From JAJDNH01 sp964552395 (GTDB lineage Bacteria; Acidobacteriota; Thermoanaerobaculia; Thermoanaerobaculales; Sulfomarinibacteraceae), in assembly GCA_964552395.1 (NCBI GenBank), contig CAZKGM010000013.1:18337-82336 (forward strand): DNA of 64,000 nucleotides. The letters are read 5' to 3'. A program made the position numbers and the translations under genes. Shown here piece by piece: positions 15,250 through 24,251 of this stretch. Under the pieces are notes generated by a model. It saw only the letters and a program-made list of their open reading frames with translations, had not been told where the DNA came from and ran no database searches. Numbering within the stretch: the stretch's first letter is position 1; each line of letters begins with the position of its first letter.

Positions 15250-16131
15250 TCAGTCGGTGCAGTCGAACCCGGCCGGTGGCATCTGTGTTGGCACGGCAAG
15301 CAGGAACTCGGCGTCCCCGGTCCCGTCGGGGTTGCCGTCGACCTTGGACACGTAGGCCGTGAAGTAGGTGATGACGTCTGCGGCGCAGGGATCCGGTGTA
15401 ATGTCAGACGGATCGAGCCACAGCTCCACCGTGATCGGTCCCTGTACCTTGCCGATTCCGAGCTGGGAGAACAGCCACTGCCTTCCGGATGCCGTGAGAA
15501 TATCTGCGCTTCCCTCCTTGAGCACAGCGGCGCCGGCGCCGAGGAACCGGTAGTGCACGGTGATCGGATTGAGAGAGATATTGAAGATTCCGAGGCTCGA
15601 GCGGAATCGGTCGTCGTTGCGGGCACCTGTGATGTAGGAGGGGGTCGTGGACCCATTCCAAAGTAGCTCGTTGGCGGGAACGGTCTGGCCGTAGGTCCCC
15701 GCGGTGCTGCCGGTGTTGTAGGTGCGGCTGGTGACGAGGAGGTCGCACTGGCCTGGGTTGGAAGGGAAGAAGTCCTTCTCGCAGTTGATGTTCAGTGCGC
15801 CCTTTGAGTTGGAGGTGATGTCGAACTTGGTTTGCAGGACATCCTCGATGAGCAAAGTCTGGCGGGCGGTGAGCGTCAGGGTGACGGGGAAGGTGAAGTC
15901 CCAGTCGTTGGTATGGTCGAACGGAAAGTACACGAGACCGACCTGCACGGTGTCGTTCCTGAGGTTGTGAATGGCGACATCGCTCACCCAGTAAGTAGGT
16001 GGTGTGCCGGTCCCCGAGGTGTGGGCCACGACAGGGATGATGAACGAGTCGCTGATCATCTGAGCCGGGGCCGACGGGGCGATAAGCGCGGCCGCCGCCA
16101 ATACGGCGCACAAAGACAACGTCCCTTTCAT
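15250..16131 (-). CDS. Secreted protein of unknown function
   Basis: A 293-aa protein with a clear signal peptide (MKGTLSLCAVLAAAALIAPSAPAQ). The mature part is beta-rich: IPVVAHTSGTGTPPTYWVSDVAIHN, then repeated T/N-rich strands and an NPITVHYRFLG segment. Four to five cysteines are spread over the C-terminal half, which could form disulfides. I do not recognise a named domain. The opening resembles the PVVAHxxGxxGTxWxTDVxLxN exported proteins seen in Acidobacteriota genomes, but that is a memory-based impression. AAGGAG lies 6 nt before the ATG. Codon use looks less GC-biased than its neighbours. Confidence 0.75.
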   Translation of the reverse strand: MKGTLSLCAVLAAAALIAPSAPAQMISDSFIIPVVAHTSGTGTPPTYWVSDVAIHNLRNDTVQVGLVYFPFDHTNDWDFTFPVTLTLTARQTLLIEDVLQTKFDITSNSKGALNINCEKDFFPSNPGQCDLLVTSRTYNTGSTAGTYGQTVPANELLWNGSTTPSYITGARNDDRFRSSLGIFNISLNPITVHYRFLGAGAAVLKEGSADILTASGRQWLFSQLGIGKVQGPITVELWLDPSDITPDPCAADVITYFTAYVSKVDGNPDGTGDAEFLLAVPTQMPPAGFDCTD

Positions 16132-16331
16132 TCTAGTCTCCTTCCCAGGTTATAGGCACTTCCTGACACGAATGTGGTCCCAAGGCCAGGAGCTGTCAAC
16201 GGGTCCCGTACTCGCGGTGCCTGCGCATGATCCGGCACATGGCAGGAGAGCCGGTGTGGACGCGCGCCGTCGCCTCTGTTGGGGGGCTCGGTCGCCGGCG
16301 GCCCGCCTCTTGGAGGGCGGTAGAATGAGGA

Positions 16332-17495
16332 GTGCACGTCATTGTCACAGGGGGGGGGCCGGCCGGTTGCTTTGCGGCGCTCCGCTTGCGCCAGGGGCGA
16401 CCCACCTGGCGAGTGACGGTGGTCGAGCGCCGCGGTTCCGAGGCGGGCTCGCCCCGCGGCTGTGCCTTCTGTGCCGGTGTGCTGTCGGCGGAAGTGACAT
16501 CGGGCCTTGAGGAGCTCGGCCTCCGGCTTCCCGAGGAGACGATTCTGAGCCGGTTGCGGGGGATCAGGTGGTTCCTCCCGGAAGGCGATCCCGTCGTCTA
16601 CCGGCCGCCGGGCGAGATGCTGCCAACCGTTTCGCGCGGAGGCCTAAGAGGCGTTCCCTCGTTCGACCACTGGCTGCAGGAGCAGGTGGTTGCGGCCGGG
16701 GCCGAGCTCCGCCGGGCCTGGGTGACCCGGGTCGACTGGGCGGACCCCGGCTGGCGGGTCGAGCTGGAAGGCGGCGAGGCGCTCGTTGGCGATCGGGCGA
16801 TCCTGGCGCATGGGCTCAACGGCAAGAGCGTTGGCGGGCGGTGGGCACAGACTGTGCGCTACGCTCCACCGCGGACAGCGCGCGCCGTTCAGGCGGAGGT
16901 GACCCTCGACCCGGCGGTGCCGGAAGACGAGGTCCTGGTCTTCACTGGCTTCCATCCCGGCGTCGACTTTATCGGCGTGACTCCGAAGGGGGAAGGGCGC
17001 GCTACGCTCACCGGCATCGGACGAAACGCGGTGCGGTTGGCCGCTCGGACGCTGCTGGAGACGCCACCTCTGAGCACGTATGTCAAGCCGGCCTGCTCGT
17101 TGGAATGCTCGTGCCGCCCGCGATATGTGGAGACGGGAGGCTGGGTCGCCGCGGCTCATGGCCTGCTCGTGGCCGGCGACCTGCTCGCCAGCCGCTTCTA
17201 CAAGAACGGGATCGGATCGGCGTACTACACGGGAACCACCGCCGCGGAAGCGGTCATGGAAAACTACGGCCAGCGCTACCTGGACCGGGTCTCCCGCCGG
17301 TTCAACATGGACAACCGGGTGGCGCGGGCGCTGTTTTGGGCATGCGGCCAGATCTCTCGCCGGCCCGTTCTCCACCGAAAGCTGCGACGTTCCCGCCTCG
17401 ACCGCCGTCTTGGTCCCATGGCCTGGGCGATATTCCAGGGCACCGAGCCCTATGCGAGGATTGCCCGCAGGGCGGTGATTGGAGGGTGGAAGTGA
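16332..17495 (+). CDS. FAD-dependent oxidoreductase, geranylgeranyl-reductase-like (first of pair)
   Basis: A 387-aa flavoprotein with an N-terminal dinucleotide-binding motif (VIVTGGGPAGCFAALRL) and a C-terminal FAD-contact region (GLLVAGDLLASRFYKNGIGSAYYTG). The CAFCAGVLSAEV stretch near residue 43 places a CxxC by the FAD, as in the geranylgeranyl reductase/CbrA-like family. It overlaps the next gene (GTGA), whose product has the same fold, so the two are co-translated. The GTG at 16332 is the only start close to the Rossmann motif; the upstream site (GAGGA) is very close to it. The substrate is unknown: isoprenoid or polyprenyl chains are the family's usual ones. Confidence 0.75.
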   Translation: MHVIVTGGGPAGCFAALRLRQGRPTWRVTVVERRGSEAGSPRGCAFCAGVLSAEVTSGLEELGLRLPEETILSRLRGIRWFLPEGDPVVYRPPGEMLPTVSRGGLRGVPSFDHWLQEQVVAAGAELRRAWVTRVDWADPGWRVELEGGEALVGDRAILAHGLNGKSVGGRWAQTVRYAPPRTARAVQAEVTLDPAVPEDEVLVFTGFHPGVDFIGVTPKGEGRATLTGIGRNAVRLAARTLLETPPLSTYVKPACSLECSCRPRYVETGGWVAAAHGLLVAGDLLASRFYKNGIGSAYYTGTTAAEAVMENYGQRYLDRVSRRFNMDNRVARALFWACGQISRRPVLHRKLRRSRLDRRLGPMAWAIFQGTEPYARIARRAVIGGWK

Positions 17496-18769
17496 CCGGC
17501 TCGCGGGGGGTTCAGCGTGGGCGTCTCGACACCGATCTCGGGAGACCGGTGGGCGCCGGGTCCGCCATAGCGGTCATCGGTGGGGGTCCCGGCGGTTGTG
17601 CCGCCGCCCTCGGGTTGCGCCGGCTCGCTCCGGAGGCCGAGGTTCTGCTCTTCGAGTATAAACACTTCGGCGAGCACTACAACCAGTGCATGGGGGTGCT
17701 TAGCCCGCCGTTCGACCGGGTCCTTGCGGAGGCGACCGGTCTGTCGCTGCCGTCCGAGCTGGTCAAGGGCAGCGTGGACACGTACGTTCTGCACGGCAGC
17801 ACGAGTTCCCTGCCGCTACATGACGAGGTGAGTGCGGAGGCGTCGCACGTGGTCCGCCGCAGCGAGTTTGACAGCTGGCTCTTCGGCAGGGTCGCGGAAT
17901 CCGGGGTCGAGCTGCACGCCGAGCGCGTGACCCACCTCGAGTTCCGGCCGCAAGACGCCGTCGTCTACACCGACGGAGGGACCTACTCGGTCGATGCCGT
18001 GGTCGGCGCCTTCGGCCTGGACTCGACGCTCAGGAGGACGTTGCGGGTGAACTCTGCGTACCGTCCGCCGGCGCGGGTGGACACCATCGTCACGGTCTTT
18101 CCCGTCAAGCCGGGAGGGGAGAGCTTCGACGGCCGGGAGATTCACACCTTCCTGCCCGGACTTCCCAATGTCGAGTTCGCCGCGGTGGTTCCCAAGGGTG
18201 ACCATCTCAGCGTTGTCGTTGCTGGCCGCAATGTGGGTGTTCGGCTGCTCAGGCAAGTGCTCGAGCTGTCGCAGGTCCAGGCCGTGCTGCCGGCCGACTT
18301 CGTGCTCGAGACGGCGTTCCGGGGAGGATTTCCAACCCGGCCCGCACGGCCACTGTGCGGAGATCGCTGGGTCGTCGTTGGAGACGCCTCCGGGCTCTTG
18401 CGACCGTTCAAGGGTAAGGGAATCAACCAGGCGATCCGGAGCGGCGGTCTGGCGGCCTACTGCCTGGCCACCGGCGGCGTAGGGCGGGAGGCATTCCGGC
18501 CCCTTGCAGAGACCTTCCGGGACGTCATCTCGGATCAGCCATGGGGTTTGGCGGCGCGGCTTGCGGTTCGTGCCATCGGCAGGACCATCGGCTGGGACCC
18601 GTTCATCGCTGCGGCCAGGGATGATCCGGGGCTCCGGAGCGCCCTCTTCGATGCGGTCTCCGGCCGGTCGACTTTTCGTTCGATCCTAGGGCGATTGCTG
18701 TTCACGCCGCGGCTGTGGTCCGCCTGCCTCACCGCTCCTGTTCATGGCCGCCTGGCTTGGCGGAACTGA
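17492..18769 (+). CDS. FAD-dependent oxidoreductase, geranylgeranyl-reductase-like (second of pair)
   Basis: A 425-aa flavoprotein. IAVIGGGPGGCAAALGLRRL is the FAD-binding motif (about residue 26), CMGVLSPPF matches the cysteine-bearing region of the first gene, and GDRWVVVGDASGLLRPFKGKGINQAIRSG is the C-terminal FAD/substrate motif of the geranylgeranyl-reductase family. The GTG at 17492 overlaps the upstream stop and has GGAGG 6 nt before it. The open frame begins much earlier (16568) but that portion is out-of-frame shadow of the first flavoprotein. Its 3' end overlaps the convergent tetraheme cytochrome gene by 41 bp. The pair may form a heteromer or act in sequence on one lipid. Confidence 0.78.
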   Translation: MTGSRGVQRGRLDTDLGRPVGAGSAIAVIGGGPGGCAAALGLRRLAPEAEVLLFEYKHFGEHYNQCMGVLSPPFDRVLAEATGLSLPSELVKGSVDTYVLHGSTSSLPLHDEVSAEASHVVRRSEFDSWLFGRVAESGVELHAERVTHLEFRPQDAVVYTDGGTYSVDAVVGAFGLDSTLRRTLRVNSAYRPPARVDTIVTVFPVKPGGESFDGREIHTFLPGLPNVEFAAVVPKGDHLSVVVAGRNVGVRLLRQVLELSQVQAVLPADFVLETAFRGGFPTRPARPLCGDRWVVVGDASGLLRPFKGKGINQAIRSGGLAAYCLATGGVGREAFRPLAETFRDVISDQPWGLAARLAVRAIGRTIGWDPFIAAARDDPGLRSALFDAVSGRSTFRSILGRLLFTPRLWSACLTAPVHGRLAWRN

Positions 18770-19979
18770 GGTACAGCCAGATATCCTTGATGTCCTGGCT
18801 CCGGAACTGCGGCCACGCCAGTGCCTGCACCTCCATCCAGTGCCTCATCTGCGGGACATGGTTCCACATCGCCGTCACCAGTGCGACCGGACTGCCGAGC
18901 TCGGCCAGCTTGTCCACGGGGGGCCCGGGAGCCAGCCCGGTCCCGGCAACCGAGTGACACTGGGCGCACCCGCGTTGTGCGAAGAGTGAGCGACCGCGCT
19001 CGGCGTTGCCGCCGGTGGTGCCCGTGAAACCGACGAAGTAGATGTAGCCGAGGACGTCCGCCATATCCTGGCTCTGGAAGCGTGGCAGCGAAATGCCCTG
19101 GTCGGCCATCTCCCGTTCCATCGCGAAGGCGTGGTTCCACAGGGAGCCCGCCATCGCCCCCAGGTGCTTCCGCCGCGACGCCGCGAGCAGCGACGGTCCC
19201 GCGTTGCCACCGTCCAAACCGGTCCCATGACAGCGGATGCACTGCTTGCTGCGGTACAGCTGCCTGCCGTGCTCGGGGTCCGGAGGCTTCAGGTAGCGGA
19301 GGTTGGTCGAGGCGTGAGCGCCCCAGCGGCGGATGGCCGCCTGAATGTCAACCATGTCCCGATCCTGGAACACCGGCATCCGGACGCCTCGCTGCCGCTG
19401 CGCCGACCGCATCGTCGAACCCGTGTTCCACATCGCCTGTGCCAGGGGGACGGGGTTGGTCCACTCGGCGAAGCGGTCCAGCGGCCTGCCGAGACTGCCG
19501 CCGCGGCCGCCGAGTCGGTGGCAGTCGAGGCAGTGCTTGTCCTCGAGGAGACGGCGGCCGGACTCGGGGTTGCCGGGTTCGTCGAGCAGGTTGAGGGCGT
19601 AGAGGTAGGACAGGAAGGCCTCCATCTCGTCCGGTGCGAAGCTCGGCCATGGCAGACCTTGCCGGTTGACCCGGTCCAGCATCTTGGGTGAGTGGTTCCA
19701 GAAGAAGCCCGCCAGCTCGAAGATGTCGGATGCGAGCGCGCTGCGACCCAGGTCCGGACCCTGTGCCGAACCGACGCCCCACACCGAATGGCAGCGGTCG
19801 CAGTGCTTGGCGACGAAGATCTCGTGCCCGAGAGTTGGTTGCAGCTTGGCCAGGACGGTCGGCGTGCCGGCGAGCGTGGGCGTGGCGATGAGCAGCCCCA
19901 GACCGCAGATCGGGCCGATGATCGCAGTCAGAAGCCGCCGAGCCCCGTGGGCCGGGCCGAGCCGGCACCTCTCAATCAC
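18729..19979 (-). CDS. Exported tetraheme cytochrome c with four repeated domains
   Basis: A 416-aa protein with a signal peptide and four CxxCH heme sites (C60DRCH, C150LDCH, C247IRCH, C338AQCH). Each heme lies in a repeated unit of about 88-97 residues. Each unit has a W-N-H/T-x3-M motif about 40 residues after the heme (Met100, Met190, Met287, Met378 as probable distal ligands) and a P-x-F-x-x-x-(D/E)-(I/M) helix start after it. So four mono-heme class I-like domains have been strung together by duplication. GTG at 19979 has AAGGAGGT 6 nt upstream and overlaps the stop of the NrfD gene. It ends a five-gene respiratory operon and probably carries electrons away from the complex. Confidence 0.88.
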   Translation of the reverse strand: MIERCRLGPAHGARRLLTAIIGPICGLGLLIATPTLAGTPTVLAKLQPTLGHEIFVAKHCDRCHSVWGVGSAQGPDLGRSALASDIFELAGFFWNHSPKMLDRVNRQGLPWPSFAPDEMEAFLSYLYALNLLDEPGNPESGRRLLEDKHCLDCHRLGGRGGSLGRPLDRFAEWTNPVPLAQAMWNTGSTMRSAQRQRGVRMPVFQDRDMVDIQAAIRRWGAHASTNLRYLKPPDPEHGRQLYRSKQCIRCHGTGLDGGNAGPSLLAASRRKHLGAMAGSLWNHAFAMEREMADQGISLPRFQSQDMADVLGYIYFVGFTGTTGGNAERGRSLFAQRGCAQCHSVAGTGLAPGPPVDKLAELGSPVALVTAMWNHVPQMRHWMEVQALAWPQFRSQDIKDIWLYLSSAKPGGHEQER

Positions 19980-21349
19980 GGTTGTACCTCCTTCGGCAGG
20001 TAGGTCCCAATCCGGTCCGCAACCTCGGCCTCGGAGGTCGCCAGTCCCTCTTCGACTTCCCAGATCGAGACCATTGGGAACAGCTTGGCCGCCACCAGGT
20101 AGACGGTGATGAAGCCGGACAGCGTGCCGAGGGCAATTCCCCATTCGAACAGCGACGGCGCATAGGAGGCGTGCCCGATCGCCTCGAGCCGTGGGTTGAC
20201 CCCGGTGACGACCACGATGTTGTACCGTTCCAGCCACATGCCAATGACGACGGCGACCCCGGCAATGGCACAGCCGCCCGGTGTCCGTGTGCGGCGGCGG
20301 ACCATCAGCACGAAGGGAATGACGAAGCACGTCGCTACCATGGCCCAGAAAGGTACCGCGAAGGCGCCCGTGAACTTGTCCCAGAAGGAGCGCATTTCGG
20401 CCACCTCATGCCCGTAGAAGGCGGTCAGGTACTCGGCTCCCGTGAAGTACAACCAGAGGCAGGTCATGACCAGGAAGAGCCGACCCAGGTACTCGAAGTG
20501 GATGTCGCGCAGGTAGTGCTCAAGATGAAAGTTCTTACGAATCAGAAACATAGAGATAAACAGTGCAGCGATGCCCGAGTAGATGGCCCCGACGACGAAG
20601 TACGGACCGAAGATCGTGGAGTGCCAGCCGGGGCGCAGGGTAAGGGCGAAAATGAAACCGATGATGGTGTGGACGCTGATGGCCACTGGGATGACTGCGA
20701 TTGCCATCCTGCCGATGACGCGCTCGAGGCGGTGGCGGAGGCGGCGGGCCCGCTCGCTGTCGTCGTCCGGGTTGGGGAAGCCGAGCGCGAGCACTCGGTA
20801 CAGGCCGGGCCACTTGATACCGCTGTCCCGGATGATCGCCAGGTCGGGCAGCATCGGCAGGTAGAGGTAGACCGTCGAGGCGGTGAAGTAAACGGTAATC
20901 GACACCACGTCCCATAACAATGGCGAGCGCATGTGGGCGAAGAACAGGATGTTCAGCATGCGATCCGGACGCCCGAGGTCAATGATCGGTTGGATCGCAC
21001 CGAAACCGAGGACCAGCACGGTAATGAACTCCGCGGAGCGAGTTATCGCCCGCCGCCACTCAGCCTGTGAGACCCGCAGGATTGCCGAGATCAGCGTACC
21101 GGCATGGCTGATGCCGATGAAGAAGACGAAGTCGATGATGTAGATTCCCCAGTACACCGGGTTATGAAGGCTGGTGACGCCGAGGCCCTGTCGGTACTGA
21201 ACGACGTAGCATGCAATGCCGACGACGGTCCCCGCGAAGGCGGCCGCCAGCGCCAGCCAGTACGTGGCAGTGGTCACGACCAGTGGTCGCAGCAGGTCGC
21301 GACGGATCGGGGGGAGCGACTCCAGGCGTTGTTCAACGCTGCTCATCAT
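19976..21349 (-). CDS. NrfD/PsrC-type quinone-interacting membrane subunit
   Basis: A 457-aa polytopic protein with about ten membrane helices: ATYWLALAAAFAGTVVGI, WGIYIIDFVFFIGISHAGTL, ITVLVLGFGAIQPI, and MWLERYNIVVVTG late in the chain. This is the NrfD/ActC/QrcD family, membrane subunits that bind (mena)quinone and can contribute to proton movement. The helix segment GISHAG and the MWLERYN stretch are family landmarks. The first ATG of an ATGATG pair overlaps the stop of the Fe-S gene; AAGGGGA precedes it. It sits between the Fe-S protein and the cytochrome, as expected for a quinone:cytochrome oxidoreductase. Confidence 0.88.
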   Translation of the reverse strand: MMSSVEQRLESLPPIRRDLLRPLVVTTATYWLALAAAFAGTVVGIACYVVQYRQGLGVTSLHNPVYWGIYIIDFVFFIGISHAGTLISAILRVSQAEWRRAITRSAEFITVLVLGFGAIQPIIDLGRPDRMLNILFFAHMRSPLLWDVVSITVYFTASTVYLYLPMLPDLAIIRDSGIKWPGLYRVLALGFPNPDDDSERARRLRHRLERVIGRMAIAVIPVAISVHTIIGFIFALTLRPGWHSTIFGPYFVVGAIYSGIAALFISMFLIRKNFHLEHYLRDIHFEYLGRLFLVMTCLWLYFTGAEYLTAFYGHEVAEMRSFWDKFTGAFAVPFWAMVATCFVIPFVLMVRRRTRTPGGCAIAGVAVVIGMWLERYNIVVVTGVNPRLEAIGHASYAPSLFEWGIALGTLSGFITVYLVAAKLFPMVSIWEVEEGLATSEAEVADRIGTYLPKEVQP

Positions 21350-22041
21350 TTCCCCTTGCGCAGGTAGATGACCTTCGGCTGCGTGCCCAGATCCTCCATC
21401 AGTCGAAACGCTCGTGGATCCTGTGCCGCGCGGTGGACCTCGTGGAGCGGGTTGTCGAGGTCGCCGAAGGTGATGGCGCGTGTCGGGCATACCTCGCTGC
21501 AGGCTGGTTGGTAATCGGACTCCCTGACCTGATCGCGGCCCTCGAAGGCCGCCTGGTCCCGGGCGAGCTGCAGGCGATGGTGGCAGAACGTGCACTTCTC
21601 GATCACGCCTTTGTACCTCACTGCCACATCCGGGTTGAGCATCTCCTCCATCGGTTGAGGCCACTGGGGACGCTGCCAGTTGAAGTACTTGACGCCGTAC
21701 GGACAGGCGTTGGCGCAGTATCGGCAGCCGATGCACCGGCCGTAGAGCTGGCCCACGATCCCGGTTTCCGCCGACAGGTAGGTCGCGTGGACCGGACAGA
21801 CGCGGGTGCAAGGGGGGTTGTCGCATTGCATGCAGGGACGGGGAAGGTAGCTCACCTCGACATCCGGCATCTCGCCCTCGGACTGGACCAGGATCTTCAT
21901 CCACGATTTGGTGCGACCTTGCGCCGCTTCCTCCGGTGTGGACGGTGGAATGTTGTTCTCCTGGGCACACGCTGTCTCGCAGGCGCCGCATCCCGTGCAA
22001 CGCTCGAGATCGATGACCATGCCGTAGCGGGCCCTATCCAC
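21346..22041 (-). CDS. Four-cluster [4Fe-4S] ferredoxin-type subunit (HybA/QrcC-like)
   Basis: A 231-aa iron-sulfur protein with cysteine groups for four cubane clusters: CTGCGACETAC at residues 15-25, CMQCDNPPCTRVC, CIGCRYCANAC, and CTFCH...C..VC. It belongs to the DmsB/HybA/NrfC/QrcC family that passes electrons between a catalytic subunit and an NrfD-type membrane subunit. GTG at 22041 is chosen because GAGGT lies 4 nt upstream and it overlaps the end of the preceding gene by 8 bp. The alternative ATG at 22020 would begin at MVIDLERC. No Tat signal is seen on this subunit, so it would be co-exported with its partner or act from the other face. Confidence 0.88.
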   Translation of the reverse strand: MDRARYGMVIDLERCTGCGACETACAQENNIPPSTPEEAAQGRTKSWMKILVQSEGEMPDVEVSYLPRPCMQCDNPPCTRVCPVHATYLSAETGIVGQLYGRCIGCRYCANACPYGVKYFNWQRPQWPQPMEEMLNPDVAVRYKGVIEKCTFCHHRLQLARDQAAFEGRDQVRESDYQPACSEVCPTRAITFGDLDNPLHEVHRAAQDPRAFRLMEDLGTQPKVIYLRKGK

Positions 22042-24241
22042 GATCCACCTCGAGATCGACCGGTACACCACCGACGATCCTGGTCGGGAGTTTCCCATGC
22101 AGCTGCAGTGGGATGAGATGCGCGACAGGCCGCATGTCGTCGCCGCCGAAAAACGACGGTCCGGGACGGTGGCCGAAGCCCAGCGGCAAGCTGACGACTC
22201 CGGGCATCAAACCCGGCAGAACGGCTGCGTGCACCCGAAGCTCCTCGCCGGCCCCACCCGGAACGCGGACCCGCACGAGATCTCCATCCGTAACGCCCAG
22301 CTCCCGAGCCGTCACCGGGTTGATCCCGGCCCAGCAATGCCAAGACTGCCCCTCGACCAGACCCGCGGTGCGCAGTGTCCACGGCACGGTGAGGGCAAGA
22401 TCGGGATCGCGCGCCACCTCGAGATGAGGAGTTGCCACCAGCCGCGGCGGCTCTTCCGGAGGCGCCAGGTGTGCGTTGCCGAGCGCTTCGGGAAGCAGAT
22501 CCACAAGCGCGTCTCGAGTTCCAACGCACTGGCTCCAGTTGGGAGTGCCGGTGTTGAGGTCGGCCCAGCCACCGCCCTCGGCCAGCTTCTTGATCCCGAA
22601 GCCTTCACTGTTGCCGAACCACCAGCCTCGCTCCTCCATGGCAGCGACCTGCTCGAGGCGCTCGAGGTCACCCAGCATTGCGCCGCGATTGAGCCCGGCC
22701 AGACCCGCTGCCCGGTGACCCAGGATCTCGGTGTAGCTGGCGGCCGGGAGCTCGACGCCGAGGTCGGCTGCTGCCTCCACGATCACCTCGCCCACTGCGC
22801 GGGCCTCGCCGCGCGGCTGCACGGCTGGTGCTTTCAGCAGGTAGGCGTCGAAGGGAACCCCCGGGGGCTGGGCGCAGTCGCCCCACTCCTCCAGATGCAT
22901 GGCTGCCGGAAGCTGCCAATGACAGCGTACGGCGGATTCGTCGGCAAACAGGGAAAACGTGAAGCGCTGGCTGGCCTTCGCGAAGAAGCGGCCCACCGCG
23001 GAGCCGTCGCTGAAGGTAAACAGCGGGTTGGCGAGGTCGAGGATCAGTACCGCGGGCTCGACCGCATCGCCGCTTGCCACACGGCGCAACCACAGGCCGA
23101 GGGGCTGTGCCGCAGCACTCTTCCCCGGAAGGTCATTCAGCGGCAACGGAGGACGGATGACCAGACCTCCCGGCGTCGCAATTGACCCGGAAAGCGCGTT
23201 GAGAACCAACGCTGCCCAGCCTGCCACATGGCCGTTCGCCGTCCACAGCGCTTCCTCACCCGGCACGCAGACCGGCCGCCGCGAGGTGGACAGCATGACT
23301 CCTGCCTCGAGCAGTCGATCCTCGGGTACACCGGTAATTCGGCTTGCGCGCCGGGGGTCGAGCTGCTCCAGTATCTGGCCTGCAAGGTCCTCGAACCCGC
23401 GCGTGTGGCGGGCGAGAAACACGGCGTCGTGCGCCTGGCGCTTCAGGAGCACGTACGCCATCGCCAGCAAAACCCAGGCCTCGGTGCCGGGTCGGCACGC
23501 GAGCCACAGGTCGGCGCGTGCCGCGGTGGCGTTGAGCCGGGGCCCGACGTGGAGCCACCGCTGGGCGCCGTGGTTGGAACCCAGGACGTGCTGCGCCCAC
23601 ACCGGCGATGGTCCGGTAGCCAGAGCATCGAGCCCGACCGTCACTACCAGGTCGGACCGGTCCCAGTCCGCGGCCGGGGGGCTGTCCACGCCCATCGTCC
23701 ATCTCGCCACCTCGGCCCAGCTTGCCTCCATGTCGTCGCCTGCCCAGAGCACGACCTCGCCGCCGATCTCTCCCAGCAAGCGACGCCAGAGGTCAATCCG
23801 CGTCGATCCGGCGAGACTACTGACCACAACGAGAGCCCTGCCCTGGCTCTCGGAGAGCGCCTTGACGAGAGCCGTCCGGGCCGCATTCCAGGTTGTCTTC
23901 TCGATCACCCCTTTGTGGTCTGTGAGGTGGTAGGGCGATACCAGCCGGTGGGGGTGGAGACGGAGCTGGAGGGCCGAGGCGCCGAGCCGGCACAGCCCGC
24001 CCCGGTTGATGGGGTGCTCGGCAAGGCCTGCCACCGCCCGTGCATGTCCGTCGACAACGCGCACCCGGAGCCCACAGCGGGCGGGGCACAGAGTACAGAA
24101 CGAGGTCTGCTCGGTCTCCGCGTGTGGATCCCATCCACGCGGGTTCATTCCCGGCAGGAGCTCGTACGTGCGTGCGCACCCGGCCGAAGCTGCTGCGGCG
24201 CCCGCGGCGGCTGAGAGCTTGAGGAAGGTGCGGCGCTTCAT
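22034..24241 (-). CDS. Molybdopterin-oxidoreductase-like subunit (ActB/QrcB type), Tat-exported lipoprotein
   Basis: A 735-aa protein of the molybdopterin oxidoreductase family. The N-terminus is a twin-arginine signal (RRTFLK, residues 3-8) ending in a lipobox-like ASAGC with Cys22. A [4Fe-4S] site follows: C49, C52, C56, C84. The middle region (VVTVGLDALATGPSPVWAQHV...VGPRLNATAARADLWLACRPGTE) resembles ActB of alternative complex III and QrcB. I see no Cys or SeCys at the expected molybdenum-ligand position, so the cofactor may be absent, as reported for those proteins; that is a by-eye judgement. It has ACIII-like partners on both sides and a 10-bp gap from the pentaheme gene. ATG at 24241 follows GAGGAGTGGGAG. 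Confidence 0.85.
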   Translation of the reverse strand: MKRRTFLKLSAAAGAAAASAGCARTYELLPGMNPRGWDPHAETEQTSFCTLCPARCGLRVRVVDGHARAVAGLAEHPINRGGLCRLGASALQLRLHPHRLVSPYHLTDHKGVIEKTTWNAARTALVKALSESQGRALVVVSSLAGSTRIDLWRRLLGEIGGEVVLWAGDDMEASWAEVARWTMGVDSPPAADWDRSDLVVTVGLDALATGPSPVWAQHVLGSNHGAQRWLHVGPRLNATAARADLWLACRPGTEAWVLLAMAYVLLKRQAHDAVFLARHTRGFEDLAGQILEQLDPRRASRITGVPEDRLLEAGVMLSTSRRPVCVPGEEALWTANGHVAGWAALVLNALSGSIATPGGLVIRPPLPLNDLPGKSAAAQPLGLWLRRVASGDAVEPAVLILDLANPLFTFSDGSAVGRFFAKASQRFTFSLFADESAVRCHWQLPAAMHLEEWGDCAQPPGVPFDAYLLKAPAVQPRGEARAVGEVIVEAAADLGVELPAASYTEILGHRAAGLAGLNRGAMLGDLERLEQVAAMEERGWWFGNSEGFGIKKLAEGGGWADLNTGTPNWSQCVGTRDALVDLLPEALGNAHLAPPEEPPRLVATPHLEVARDPDLALTVPWTLRTAGLVEGQSWHCWAGINPVTARELGVTDGDLVRVRVPGGAGEELRVHAAVLPGLMPGVVSLPLGFGHRPGPSFFGGDDMRPVAHLIPLQLHGKLPTRIVGGVPVDLEVDRG

Positions 24242-24251
24242 CTCCCACTCC

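Noticed and set aside
19980..20330. Longer N-terminus for the tetraheme cytochrome
   Set aside because: That stretch is out-of-frame shadow of the NrfD gene; the GTG at 19979 has AAGGAGGT and a signal peptide follows.
22034..24241. Functional nitrate/formate-type molybdoenzyme
   Set aside because: Context and sequence favour the ActB/QrcB type, and no Mo-ligand Cys/SeCys is evident.
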